Source of the DNA: Chlorops oryzae
Lineage: Eukaryota > Arthropoda > Insecta > Diptera > Chloropidae
Direction of reading: 5' to 3'
Assembly (NCBI GenBank): GCA_020466095.1
Contig: CM035807.1
Coordinates: 77,367,595-77,431,594 of the forward strand
Length of the DNA: 64,000 nt
Shown here: positions 24,547 to 37,240 of the stretch, piece by piece
Numbering within the stretch: the stretch's first letter is position 1
How the letters are laid out: each line of letters begins with the position of its first letter
Position numbers and translations under genes: made by a program
Notes under the pieces: generated by a model
What the model saw: only the letters and a program-made list of their open reading frames with translations
Told to the model about the DNA's origin: nothing
Databases searched by the model: none

Positions 24547-24769
24547 GTAAGTATATGTATACATAAGTTTATTACAGAAACTAGGGAATACGCTCTTGGA
24601 AGAGTGGGGCAAATTGGGGCCCTATCGAGTAATTGTCGAGAATAGGAAAAAGAACTAGTACACGAGTAGAGATACGGACAGTATAACCAAACTAGTGGCA
24701 TTGTGAACGAGGCGTCTACAGTTCAATTTAGCTCAAACAGTAATCTAAGATATATATATGTGCTGCGCG

Positions 24770-24864
24770 TGAGTCAGATAGGTCCGTGGCGTAGTAAAAG
24801 CGTTTTCGCTTGGCAATCTGAAGGGCTCTAGTTCGATTTCTGTCGCAGGCAAAAAAAAAAAAAA
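24770..24864 (+). repeat. tRNA-like SINE fragment with poly(A)
   Basis: TGGCGTAGTAAAAG (A-box-like) and AGTTCGATTTC (B-box-like) are followed at 24850 by a run of As. The layout is that of a short tRNA-derived SINE. Confidence 0.45.
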
Positions 24865-25738
24865 ATATGGAAGAATGGTAAAATTCGAAAAACTCAAAAA
24901 GTTTTAATGAAAAACCAGTCTTCGTCAATACTGTTTCAATACTTTGCGCACAAGCTTTTCGAAAAATTCGTATCAATATTTAAATGCACGCGCAATGCTG
25001 TGAGCTACGACAGCTCAGGCCCGTGTCCCATCTAGTAACGAAGTATATCAAATGTACTGAATTGGCCCCGTTGCCTCTACTTCTGCACTAGTTTAAACCC
25101 GAGTGTTTATTTTCGAATGACCCCTCAGAGTTAAAGGATACAGTTCAATGCATTGGCGGGGAAATTTCGGTACACTCGGGATAACGTCAACGTCAACTAA
25201 TTAAAACCGCGAGTGTTGACGTTTATGATTGTCCTCATTTTAGATCAAAACATAGTCGGGACTATAGTTTTACTCGATTTTTTAGTATAAACTAAAACAA
25301 ACCAATAATCTGATTCAAACAAATGTGTATGTATTTGTAAAAGTTGAAAAAATATTTTATATTTTAGGATGCCATTCTACGGGTTTTCGATTTTTATTAT
25401 TCAAAACTCTTCGCGTCGGTTTTCTACAACGTCCAACGTCTTTTCCTTTTATTCTTCTAGTGATGTTCTTTTCTTTTTTTCTAGTGATGTTCTTCCCCTA
25501 TTTTCTTGTACCGATTACTTATTTCATATTGCTACATAAAACTTTGTTAAGCCCCTGCTACATTCTTAACCAGGCTACACATTATGACTTTAACCTATTA
25601 TATTACACATTACAACCTTAAACTATATTACAATATGAGTTTTTTAGAGCTCATTTTATACGCGCAACATCAAAAATTTCGAAACACAACTGAACAAAGA
25701 GAGCAAAAACTACATTGTTCGCATTCGTATTCTAAACG
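24865..25738. other. Gene-free part of the Gr28b intron
   Basis: AT-rich sequence. No further receptor first exon or other gene was recognised on either strand. Confidence 0.5.
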
Positions 25739-26323
25739 TACCCAGCAGCGAAACTGCGATTGCATGCCAGTGCCATCAACTCTAGAATCAACTCCAAAAT
25801 AATGCAATAGCATTACAATATGCATGAATTGCTTCTCAAAAGTAATCAACTCCACTATTTCAAATACTTCATCAATTTTATTTGCATTGTATTTTGGTTA
25901 AAGTTTTTTGCTAAGAATTTCTAAGTTTATCATAATGGCATTGGCTACATTACCATTACCGGATTCAGATTTGATTCTAGGTAATGCAATAGGAGCGGCT
26001 TTTCATTACCAATCGCCTATTAGTAATGCGTGTTTTTATTTGGAATGCATCGGTGAAAATAATCTTTGAGTAATCAATGAATTTATATACGAAAGTAATG
26101 CAGCGCAAGAGGTAAAGGTAATCCAACAATAAAACGTCATTGGTTCAATGACTGAACTGATGAAAGGTAATGCAGCAGAAGCCTTTACCGCTTACCGCCA
26201 ATGTCACACAATGTTAAATGTAATGCATATTTCAACAGGAAAGGAATCGAGTGTGTCATCAAATGGCATTACTTGTCATCGATGAAGCATCGATGAAGCA
26301 TGCATTACATTCGCTGCTGGGTA
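25739..26323. mobile_element. 585-base TIR element with TACCCAGCAGCGAA ends
   Basis: Left TACCCAGCAGCGAA and right TTCGCTGCTGGGTA are exact inverse copies. GCATTAC and GTAATGCA-type words recur inside. No coding frame and no clear target duplication. Confidence 0.65.
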
Positions 26324-26489
26324 ACAGCAGCCTAACGGTAGTATATCTCTTGCTTAGAGAATATGTGGAGAGAATTTTGTCAAGAGCCATATAAAAGTCT
26401 CTTTCATTCACTCCCTTCTCTAGTAGAGAGAGGTGCCCCATGGCAGTATGTTTGGGCTCAACGGAACCCAAATGAAACAATCTGCAGGG

Positions 26490-26757
26490 CCATCATCGCA
26501 ATTTTTGAACCGCCAACTCCAGCGGCAGCATATTTAGCATTGTGTTCAACGCCGCCGATGGAGTGCTCCTCAACCATCCTGTTATGCTGGAGTTGGCTAG
26601 CCTTTGGATTCTACTTAACTTAGTGACAGTTTTTATCTCTGTGGGTTTCCCACCACACGAATGCCTTCCTCTTAAAATGTAATTTAATTGATTACTAATC
26701 GTAATCGCAATTTCACAGCTATGGGATTCAGTCACCTTTAAGGTGATCTCATCCATT
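26490..26757 (-). mobile_element. LINE fragment (R1/I-type, between RT and RNase H)
   Basis: The - strand frame reads TKLSRIQRLANSSITGWLRS followed by TPSAALNTMLNMLPLELAVQ. This matches the region after the reverse transcriptase of R1/I/Jockey-group elements (pattern LxxxQRLAxxxITGxxRxTPxAALxxxLNxxPL). No RT core or poly(A) is attached, so it is an isolated fragment. Confidence 0.7.
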
Positions 26758-28014
26758 TTGTCTATTGTTTCTATTCTATCGTTCGAGTGTTCTCCAAGTA
26801 TTAGACTAAGTTCGGAGCAGTATCTGTCCTAGTCTGTCTGACACTAAGGTCTGTATGTTACTTCGGTTTGAGCTATATTACCCAGCTTAAACCTAATATA
26901 CCTGTGGTCCCAGTACGAGAGTTCGGAAGGGACTCGCCATTTGCTGACGAGAGGTTTTGCAAAACTAATAAGGAGAGTAAGGACCTCCTCTTGAATTTTT
27001 TAAAAAGCTTTTAATTATGGTAGGTAAATTTTTTAGGGAGAATATGCATATTAAAATAAATACATTTTATTTATCTTCTAAGATTCGAGGTTAGGCGGCG
27101 TTCGTGTTCTCTTTAAACTTTTTTTTTTTTTTTTTTGGGTACGTCCCCGTTGCCGATTTGTGAAGGCTGAGACAATTCTCTCACAATTTGCACGCGTCAC
27201 ATAAAAAATTCCTTTTTAGTTTTGTGAAAAAATTTTTCTCTGTGTAAAAATTAGAAATTTTTTTTTTGGAATTTCCTGTTGTATTAGGAATCAGCCAACG
27301 TTTGTTTCGTCTTCCTACCTTAATTAGTTTTTGAGATATTTAGAAAAATGTAAGTGTAAGTGTAAATTTTTTGTATTTGTACTAGCGGCATGAGTTTACA
27401 AAATCATGTTTCTGAACTTTGACCTCGTTGAGCACCCCCTAAATGACGTCCGATCGATCTAAATCTTTTCATTTCCCTTTTCTGTTGCCCTCTACTATAT
27501 GTTGAGGGGGCGGATCGCAAAATTAAACGAACTTATCAAATTTGGTCCACCCTAATGTACATACATACATATTTTACCGTTTATCTGTGTCGGGTATTGT
27601 GCTGTCAGGTTCGCCGGACTATAACATCCTTACATGTGTTAAGAGAGCTGGGAAATAAGCTTGAAAGATCTTAAAGAAGATCCTCTACAAAAGAGGTTTA
27701 AGTAGGCGTGGTCCAAGATTATCTTTCACAAAATGTATCCTCTGAAGCTATAGGAATAGGGCTAATGTAATTGATTTGTACAATAGCAACTTATTGAAGG
27801 ACACAGTAGCCTAGTAAGGAGTGTTCGAAGGGGCGCAGCCGCCCTGGGCGCCAAATAATATTTTAAATTTTGCAAGGGCGGCAATCCGCCCATTGTGCCA
27901 TACAGCCACACTGGACACTAATTTTGTGTTCCTTTTTACCCATTTCTTTCTTTGAAGGCATTCAACTCTTCATGTCATCCAATAGCTTTAAAGAAACTTC
28001 ATTAGATCTTAAAG
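26758..28014. other. Gene-free part of the Gr28b intron
   Basis: Contains a poly(T) run at 27119-27137 and a reversed 5' DINE fragment at 27585-27640 (GGTATTGTGCTGTCAGG, CGCCGGACTATAACATCC). No gene recognised. Confidence 0.5.
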
Positions 28015-29101
28015 TTATATTTTTTTTGTACAATTCTCATATAGCTTTTGAATATTCCTCTTCATTTCTGCATCCTCAAGCCAGAAGCAAAGCATTACCT
28101 CCTCGATATTAAATCTCCGATTTGGATTAACTTCTAGCATTGCCATTAATGTGGATCTAGCATTATCGTGTATACCACTCCAAATTTTATTTCGTGGTGT
28201 CCAGCTTACTCTGTCATTTTGGGTCTTTGACAATGACGGATATGTTCCTTGTAGGCTAGAAAAAGGGTTTTGAAAAGGTACTCGTAAGTACAATTGAATT
28301 TTGTTACCATTCATACAGGACCACACCGAGACTCCAAACATCTAATTTCGTCGTATAGAAATCACTTTCTTTCGATTCGAAAACTTCTGGAGCCAGATAT
28401 GGTGTCACGCCCGTTTTCAGCACTATATGCTCCTTGAAGAATGTTATACCGAAACCATAGTCCGAGAGTTTGGCCAGTGTACGATCTTGATCATTGGTAA
28501 AATGTATATTCTCGGGATTAATATAGCCATGGATTATCCCTAAAAGACGCAACAACTCTTTGACTGGAAAAATCATTTTCGTTTTCATCATTTAACTTAC
28601 CATTCCAGTGAAGGAATTTGACACCCTTGCACATTTGATAGAAGTACATCTTTGCATTCGATTCTATCAGCTTTTCTTTGTTCTTCTTCAGGCGATCTCT
28701 TAAGCTACCTCCGCTCATGAAATCCGTTATGAAGAATACTTTCGAGCCAGTTTGACGGACGTCATAGAGATGTACTAAATTTGGCTGACAATATTTTATA
28801 CAAAATTTTAAGCCGAACATTCAATTTTCATTTAGAATGATATTTACATACGAAATTCAAGCGCTGCATGGACTTTGCATCCTTAAACAGTTGTGAATCG
28901 CCGGTATTAATGATTTTCAAGCAGAATTTTACTTTCGAAGCTCTGTTTGAAAAGATAAGCAAATCAGTAGTTCTTCATATATATTTTTGTTGTTGTTGTA
29001 TATATTGATTTACTTATCTTCCACCAAATGAAGACTTCCAAATTCACCATTTCCAATCGATTTTATTAAACCGTAGTTTTTCTCAATGAACTCGGGAATA
29101 T
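28015..29101 (-). CDS. Chk2/loki-like pseudokinase, five exons, 5' end not found
   Basis: Exons on the - strand are 29101-29014, 28942-28852, 28784-28601, 28539-28308 and 28255-28015. Introns of 71, 67, 61 and 52 bases keep one frame for 277 residues to a TAA. Kinase landmarks in order: glycine loop GNGEFG, beta-3 lysine in FCLKII, an alpha-C segment KDAKSMQRL (Asp where Glu is usual), MSGGSLRDRL, YFYQMCKGVKFLH, then HGYINPEN in place of HRDLKPEN, DYG in place of DFG, APE, DVWSLGVVLYECLQGTYPS and WLEDAEM. The layout, including CLQGT and the WLxDxxM end, is that of Chk2/Lok. Loss of the catalytic Asp and of the following Lys predicts an inactive kinase. No FHA domain was found and the frame closes four codons above the first exon, so an upstream exon is missing or lost. 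It lies antisense inside the Gr28b intron. Confidence 0.8.
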
Positions 29102-29830
29102 CTAATAAGAATTAAAAGTAGCTGATTAAAAATGCAACGCACTTCATCTTTATGAAAAGAAAATATCGCACATGAGCATTTCCAAACGGACGTGACACTT
29201 TAATGAGCAATTTTAAGTCCCGAATTCAAGTATGCGGTTAATAGTACTTTTGCTTCTCAATACTTTCGTGCAGCTTATGCGGACTTTTATATTTTTCAAA
29301 GTTTCTATGCAGTCCCGAATGGCAATCAGCTATATACGGACGCGACAAAAAGTTTACTTTTTCTGGAAATGCCCACATGGGCTTAAATAGTGTCCAAACT
29401 CAATAGTTGTGAAATTGGGTGAATGCAAGGAATGTGTTATTGCAAATCAAAGCAGAAAACAGTTAGTCAGTCCCTTCGTCATACAAATGCCACTAGATAG
29501 CATAGCAAATTTTGAAATCCAAATTCTGGGCAGGAGTCTTAAATCACATTTTAAGAACCCTCAAAAACTGCCGTGCGTACGGGCCTGAATTCCTTGATAG
29601 CTCCCGAAAAGTTAAATTTTCATTTAATAGACTTGAAATCTAATTCGTTAATGACAGGTACTATCACTATCCGCTATCCTACTATTCTCACTATTCACTA
29701 AACACTCCCTAGCTAATTTCTCTATGCCCTTAACCTTCTTTTGTTACTATTCTCTATAGTCCGGTTAAACTGGCAGTTATTTTAACTAAACGCAAGATTT
29801 CGATTTCTCAAAATACGATTAAAGGCTCAG
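29102..29830. other. Region upstream of the pseudokinase exons
   Basis: I looked here on the - strand for a first exon in the required phase or an FHA domain and found none. No other gene. Confidence 0.45.
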
Positions 29831-30003
29831 TTACACTTGATTGAACGTAACTTAACTTAACTTATACAAATAAATTTTCCACAGATTCCTATCTTAAGTT
29901 AAATTAAGTTTTCAGAAACTGCTCCCACAAAAAATGTACTAAACATATCAAGTCAGCTGATTAAATAAGTACCTAAAGTAAAGTTACGTTCAATCAAGAG
30001 TAA
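29831..30003. mobile_element. 173-base MITE
   Basis: The first 23 bases (from TTACACTTGATTGAACG) are the inverse of the last 23 (ending TTCAATCAAGAGTAA) with one mismatch. No coding frame. Confidence 0.7.
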
Positions 30004-30020
30004 AGATGCAATCATTCATG

Positions 30021-30158
30021 ACATAAGACGGCATAACATAACATAACATAATCATCTGGTTCTATCTATTCAATACATGTTGTATGCAAGTGGTCAATGA
30101 TGCCATAACAGAACAGAAAAAGGTGTAGAAAACAGAATTTTCTTATGCCGTCTTATGT
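30021..30158. mobile_element. 138-base MITE
   Basis: ACATAAGACGGCATAA at the left and TTATGCCGTCTTATGT at the right are exact inverse copies. The body carries a short (CATAA)n run after the left end. Confidence 0.65.
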
Positions 30159-30992
30159 AAGTTCGAGCCAGCTGATTTGAATTTGTGCTGCCAACTCCTT
30201 CCCAAAGCTGCCACATTTGCTCTTTTTATGAAAATCTTGAAAAGCCACAATTACTAATGTTGTAATATATTAAAATAGTATTAAGAATATAACTTTTTAT
30301 TAAAGCAAAATATATTTTATTACTTTTCGGCATGTCCCGAACTGATTTACAAGCGTTTGTTAATTATTTCTTGAGAAATTGTGGAAATGATTTTTTCCCC
30401 CTTTCCGCAATGTGCACAAAGGCGTGGACCTCCGCCTGAAAAGTTGATGATGTTTTCCCCATTGCAGCTGCCTTTTGAAAGTTTGGCCCAACAACTCCCG
30501 CTCCAACCCTGCCATCATCCATTTTGGATCCGTTTTGCTGTTATTTCTCTACGAGTCTCGGTCACTTATGACCACTACATAATCTCGGGAGAAAATATGT
30601 TTTTGGTGCACTTTGTCTGATAGCCCCAGCCATGGGGTGTCCCAAAAGATCTCTAGTGCCTTCATACTCCCTGTGAACTCATAATATTTAAAACAAACAG
30701 GATGTTGTTCTTAAGGATTTATAATTAAGAATGCTTTTAACAACAATTAACCAATGAAATTACTTAATTTCCGCTCAGAATGGCTGTGACGGGTGTGACC
30801 TTTAGGACTGTTTTGCGTGGAAATGCAACTATGTTCTTTAAATATTTGACTGTGAATGGTACTGTAAGAGAACGTAGTTTTGAAAAGTGTCACATCTCAG
30901 AATGTTCTATATGCATTCCTATGTTAATATATAAAGGGAAAGCAAGATTAAAGGTTCTGTGGGGTGTAATTTTTCGTACAAGAATGTTTATA
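30159..30992. other. Gene-free interval
   Basis: Nothing recognised. A 93-codon open frame at 30780-31061 runs into the next MITE and shows no domain. Confidence 0.45.
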
Positions 30993-31125
30993 GCCTTATT
31001 CATTGAAATTAAACGTTGTTTAAAACTCTTTTACGGCAGTCAGCCGTACTGTGTACTATAATGTAATATGTGAAATTAAAAAGTTTTTTAATAAAAGTCC
31101 ATTTTAGCATTTCTATGAATAAGGC
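30993..31125. mobile_element. 133-base palindromic element
   Basis: GCCTTATTCATTGAAA and TTTCTATGAATAAGGC are inverse copies with one mismatch. No coding capacity. Confidence 0.5.
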
Positions 31126-31593
31126 AGTTAGCCTTTAATCTTAATCTTAAGCGATATATACATTAAAAAAATTGAAAAGGTAGGGCTCGTAATATTTCAT
31201 GCCGAAAGCTAAATAAAAACAAGTAAGGGTGTTATATGTAGTCAGGCGAGTCTGACAATAAAACACCCGACATAGACACACATGTATTCTATAGATTTTC
31301 AAGGCCGTAAGGGGCTCCATATACCGACTTTTTTTAAGCTTCGCCCCTTTGCCACGCCAACTTTTCCAAATTTTTATAATTATAAACGGACACTTAGATA
31401 AACGATCAAATTCTTAATTTTCATTGAAATATTTCGAAAAAGTTAGATTTTGAGGCAGTGACAGACCCTAGTACCTACTGGAGGTGCCCTTTAAAAATTT
31501 TCTCCTCGAACTTATTCTCTTACTCATGTCCCCGGGGGCACGCATACCGAATTGCGTGAAGATAGCTGTACTGCTTCGATAAGAAAACTGTAT

Positions 31594-31824
31594 ACAGACA
31601 GACGGTCAGACGGACGGACAGACAGACGGACAGACAGACGGACAGACAGACGGACAGACAGATGGACAGACAGATGGACAGACAGACGGACAGACAGATG
31701 GACAGACAGACGGACATGCAGATGGACAGACAGACGGACAGACAGACGGACAGACAGACGGACAGACAGACGGACAGACAGACGGACAGACAGACGGACA
31801 GACAGACGGACAGACAGACGGACA
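31594..31824. repeat. 12-base minisatellite (CAGACAGACGGA)n
   Basis: About 19 units of CAGACAGACGGA with a few ATGG and TGCA variants. In the other DINE-like copies the same site has only 1-4 units, so this copy has expanded. The long Arg/Asp/Thr and Leu/Ser/Val frames it creates are not genes. Confidence 0.9.
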
Positions 31825-32435
31825 TGTCTAAATCGAATCTCCTGGTGACGCTGATTATTTTAATATATATTTTGTATGGACTACCTCGACTGGTTTTGGG
31901 TGTTACACACAGCCACACAAACGCAATATACTAGAGTCCGACCGAAGTCAAAATTTTCAACCGAAACCGAACCGAATCCGAATATTCGGTTTTTTTTAAA
32001 GATTTGGTGGCCGAACCGAAACTGAAACCGAAACTTTTCAAATCTGAGAAACAAAACTAATTTTATTGTTTGCTAGTATATGAATTTAAAATATATACAT
32101 TACTTGAGCTCGGATTTTGAATATTTTAAACTTTTTTGAATTATTTGAATTTATTGAATATTTTGAATTTTTTTGAATTTTCTTGCATTTAACTGTGCTT
32201 TTTGAATATTTTATTCACTGAAGTAGGCTTTTTTTTTGTTAATTTGACAATTCAACATTTTAATAGGCATACTAAATCGAACTAATTTGGAATTTTTGAC
32301 TGTGAATTTTTTGAATATTATGAATTTGTTGCATTTAAAAAAAATTTTTTGAATATTTTCTGAATATATTTTTGAATTTTTTTTTTTCTTTTTTTTACAT
32401 ATTCAAATTCCGAGGCATATACATTAACATACTTA

Positions 32436-32862
32436 AGGTGAGATGACACTACGTGTGCAATTCACATATAATTTCTCAAAAAAATGTGTGACACATCTGA
32501 AAAACAATTGCACACATAACATTTTCTCGCACAATATATGGACAAATCACACATGTTGATTGCGCAATATTACTAGGTTTCGTTTTTAAAAGATTTCAAT
32601 GAAAATAATGTCAAACCTTAGAGATTTCAGCAGATTGTACTGTATGAGGAAACAGTTTCACGTGTACATATTTTTACAAAATGTTTGTGCAGTTGAAATT
32701 TGGGTTGATTACATTACGCGTGCAACGCACACATTTTATTTGTAAACTATTGTAAGAATTATTTTGAGCAAACAAATTATTCGTCGATTTCATTACGTGT
32801 GCAATGTTTATGACGTCAGTGAGCAAATATTCGTGCATTGCACACGTAGTGTCATCTCACCT
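32436..32862. mobile_element. PIF/Harbinger-type MITE (427 bp)
   Basis: The first 25 bases (AGGTGAGATGACACTACG onward) are a perfect inverse of the last 25 (ending GTGTCATCTCACCT). Both sides are flanked by the trinucleotide TTA (32433-32435 and 32863-32865), the usual 3-base duplication of PIF/Harbinger. No coding frame. Confidence 0.8.
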
Positions 32863-33004
32863 TTATGTAAAAAAAAAAACATAACAGTATTATGTGTAAA
32901 ACAAAACAAAAAGTCCGAATTCACATTGTTAAAATTAAGCCTTTTTCACTTTAAGTAGTTGTACAAAGTTTTGTTTCAAGTCTTTTGGCATTTCCATAAC
33001 AGTA

Positions 33005-33150
33005 TGTATGTATGTATGTTGCAGTGGAGTTTTTGAAAAACAAGTGCTAGGCTTGGAACGTTACACTCCGTTTCGCCTGGGTCGAAAATCGATCCTCGGA
33101 CCCGGGGATCAACAGCATAGCACGCATCTCCTACGCTATCCCAATGCCAC
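33005..33150 (-). mobile_element. tRNA-derived SINE, copy 1 (truncated)
   Basis: Read on the - strand it matches the SINE copies at 47389 and 54897: a tRNA-like head with an A box (TAGCGTAGGAG-like) and a GGTCCGAGG/GATCGATTTTCG B-box region, then ACGGAGTGTAACGTTCC, and a (CATA)n tail. Exact 12-base duplications TCCATAACAGTA flank it (32993-33004, 33151-33162), so it inserted into the hAT element by retroposition. Confidence 0.8.
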
Positions 33151-33362
33151 TCCATAACAGTAAAATGTAAACATTTTTCTTTTTCAAAATACTAAAATAT
33201 GCTTGAAAGTTTCGGTTTCGGTTTCGGCCTTTTCCGAGCTAAAACCGAACCGAAACCGAAACTGAAAATTTAGGACGATTCGGTGGCCGAACCGAAACCG
33301 AAACCGAAGGTTCGGTCGGACTCTACAATATACCCTCGACACAGAGTGTATCGAGAGCAACA

Positions 33363-34950
33363 GACATAGAACGTTCTTACACGATGTGGGTGTGTGTCAT
33401 TAAGGTCATTGTTCTTGCGCCATTACAGGCAACACTCCTTATAGAAGTTCGCCTTCTTTATAGTGGATTTTTCTCTTACGAATTTTTTGTTGCCTTGAAT
33501 TTCTTAGACGAGAGCTGTGAGCTGTACTAAATACCTACTTAAAACTTGGGAAAAAGGACATAAAATTTTGTCCTCATTGACGAGGCTGCCCAGTGTACGG
33601 GCTTCCACTGTACACTTATAAATGCTAACCACGAACCATTTAACGCCATTTTAAAATTATTCCAAGCATCTTTTCTTCTCGATCATTGGAGTTACGATTA
33701 TTTCATTATTTACTGTGAACACTTCTTTCAAAATAATTTCAACTTTGGAGCTCTTTGGAGCTTTTCGAACGACTAAAACACAAACAAAAAGAAATCATTC
33801 AAATATTTCCTCATTCTTGAAAAATTCAAAATATATAAAATAAAAGTATTAATCGATAGATAAGGTAACATAATTTGTTAAATACTTGAACATACCTATG
33901 TATTTATAAAATTGATAAGACTATTCTGAAATTTAATTTCCATTGACCACACACCATCGATAACGAACGCAATAATGAACAAAAAAAAAAAACAAAATTA
34001 ATTATAATTACAATAATGATATTACTGAAAGGCCATTATCTTCGGAATTGTTATCATTTGTTGTTAGATAAATTTCAAGCTTTCAAAAATTCTTATGTAA
34101 GCCATCTTTATTTTCAGTTTTAATCCAACCTACGTCAGTTAGCCAATAAAAACCCACGGACTACCGAATTGAGAAGTCCCAAAGGATGAGCATGGTCTCT
34201 AAATTAATTGAGCAATAAAACAAAATAAAAACGTCAAGGACTATCTAAAAATGGTTTTACTTTACTCCATGATTTTAGTTATAAATATGTATATAACTTT
34301 TATCGAAAAAGTCTACACGAAAGCCAGATGTAATTTTCGTGACAAAAAAAATTTTTTTTTACCAATGCTCATTAATTTTTCTTTACCACGTTCCAAATAA
34401 ATTGTCCTTTGGTATTCTAATTTTTTTGCGTATAATTTGTTTCGTTGTAATATAATCGCTCATAGATTTTCTATCTTTTTGTGGAAAAATACGTTCTAAG
34501 AACAAATAAAATACAATAATAAAAAATAAATAAAAAGTGTTGGCCATTACTTATTTGAAGCACTTTATTTGATTGGCGACATAACACGATCCTTTTCGAA
34601 ACAATTAGAATGCTAGCCGAATGCAATTTATTAAATTGAACGTTAGATTAATCGTCGGAGGATATATGAATGTAGGTTAGCAATAAGCGAACCTCTACTT
34701 TTATATACATACGTAAGGACAATTCAAACATCAAGAAACTTTCAACGATAAAGCTAATGAAAAAATTGAAAGAATGAAGGGAAAAATTAAAGTCAACAAG
34801 CATGACGAAACGTGAAACGAAATACAACACAAAAAAAAAAAATAAAAAACCGTATCCTCTTCACGTTAATTCTATAAATGTACGGAATTCCTGAAGCATT
34901 CGGTTAATGTCGTTGCGAGAGTGAAAGTGTCAACTTCTTGAACATCAATA
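33363..34950. other. Gene-free part of the Gr28b locus
   Basis: AT-rich with A-runs. No gene, TIR pair or tandem repeat was recognised. Confidence 0.5.
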
Positions 34951-35682
34951 ATGTCAGTGGGAAACGCGACTGCAATCAGCGTAGAAGACGCTGGAATTGA
35001 GTCCTCGAAAGAGCGCGGCGGTAGGAAATTTCGTAAATTGTCCTGACATGGTCTGCTGCGACGTATTTTTTCAGCACGGCAACTCTATGAATGCCTGCGT
35101 CCGCTGTTCTTTGTCACGTATTGGCATGGCCTATGTCCGTTTTATATTACCAAAGATAAATCCGGGCAAAAGAAATTGAAGCAATCGATTTTGGGCTATT
35201 TCAATGGCATTTTCCATATTGCGGCCTATTGCATATGCTACGGAATTACTGTGCATAATAATTTCGAATCGATTGCCGGATATTTTTTCCATTCGCGAAT
35301 CTCGCGCTTCGGTGATTACATGCAAATCGTGAGTGGCTTCATCGGTGTAACGGTTATTTATTTGAGTGCTAATTTCCCCAAGAAACGATTGTCATTGACG
35401 CTCGAGATCCTTCATCGCATGGATACGCAATTGCATAGTGTCGGCGTGAAAATAATGTACAGCCGAATTCTTCGATTCAGTTATGTGTTTCTATTCGTCG
35501 ATATGGTTATTAATTGGTTCTACATTCAAGGAACTTTAGTTTTATTCCGTTCGGCTGGAGTTTATCCGTCTTGGGTTCTCGTTTCGGTTTTCGTTATTCA
35601 ACATTCGGCGATTGCAATTTCAATAAGCGTTTTTTGCTGCCTTATGAAATCGCTGGAAATGCGTTTCGTTATGCTGAATAAG
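34951..35682 (+). pseudogene. Gr28b alternative first exon B, start region broken
   Basis: From about 35050 to 35682 one frame encodes a Gr28b N-terminal half: LLRRIFSARQLYECLRPLFF, GLCPFYITKD, a loop NNFESIAGYFFHSRISRFGD and AGVYPSWVLVSVF, ending ATG CTG AAT AAG before donor GTATGTG, in phase with 41177. The frame has no ATG before codon DYM far downstream. An ATG at 34951 is in frame but separated by TGA at 35044. The ATG at 35048 sits right at the expected start but is one base out: one extra base after it would read M-x-L-L-R-R. So either codon 2 has lost one base, a tryptophan codon became TGA, or the assembly has an error. A polypyrimidine-AG at about 35072-35081 also allows an unseen upstream exon. 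Without one of these, isoform B cannot be made. Confidence 0.75.
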
Positions 35683-35879
35683 GTATGTGAAAAAAACGAA
35701 ACATTGACCACTGTAAATAATTACAGTTAAAAGTTTTCATTAGTTCGTAAAAAGATATCAAACAAAAAATACATTGATTTTCAACAAAAAATTCATTTAA
35801 AACTGTTAATTTTTTTATTAATAGGGTTATTGAATAAATGCAATAATTTTGAGGATGGAGTACAATCAAAATGCCCTTC

Positions 35880-37240
<1,361 letters not shown>

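Larger units (their letters stand above)
31932..33324. mobile_element. hAT-type non-autonomous element (1393 bp)
   Basis: Ends are TAGAGTCCGACCGAAG at the left and TTCGGTCGGACTCTA at the right, inverted, with an exact 8-base duplication CAATATAC. Directly inside both ends are arrays of CCGAAAC/CGGTTTCG units (31950-32035 and 33210-33305). No transposase remains. It contains a Harbinger-type MITE (32436-32862) and a SINE (33005-33150). Confidence 0.85.
31219..33362 (+). mobile_element. DINE-like element, copy 3, split by a hAT insertion
   Basis: Starts ACAAGTAAGGGTGTTATA, has one ACAGACCCTA block and an expanded CAGACAGACGGA tract, and reaches ACGCAATATAC at 31931. The sequence resumes at 33325 with CAATATACCCTCGACACAG and ends near 33362. 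The 8 bases CAATATAC are duplicated around the hAT insertion (31924-31931 and 33325-33332). Confidence 0.75.

Noticed and set aside
26860..26960. Possible 28S rRNA fragment (CCCAGTACGAGAG)
   Set aside because: Only a short word matches; the surrounding sequence does not follow rRNA.
24865..28014. A fifth Gr28b first exon
   Set aside because: Searched for the GLxPF motif, the ESIxGxFF loop and a phase-0 donor; none found between exons A and B outside those reported.
28256..28341. Apparent frameshift in the kinase C-lobe
   Set aside because: Resolved by a 52-base GT-AG intron: the frame continues as LYECLQGT without any indel. The extra residues before GIIHGY are likewise part of a 61-base intron.
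31520..31934. Overlapping Arg/Asp/Thr and Cys/Leu/Ser/Val open frames on both strands
   Set aside because: Translation of the 12-base minisatellite inside a DINE-like element.
35044..35046. Programmed stop read-through at TGA-C in exon B
   Set aside because: Possible because TGA followed by C is leaky, but an out-of-frame ATG one base away at the expected start makes a one-base indel more likely; not claimed.
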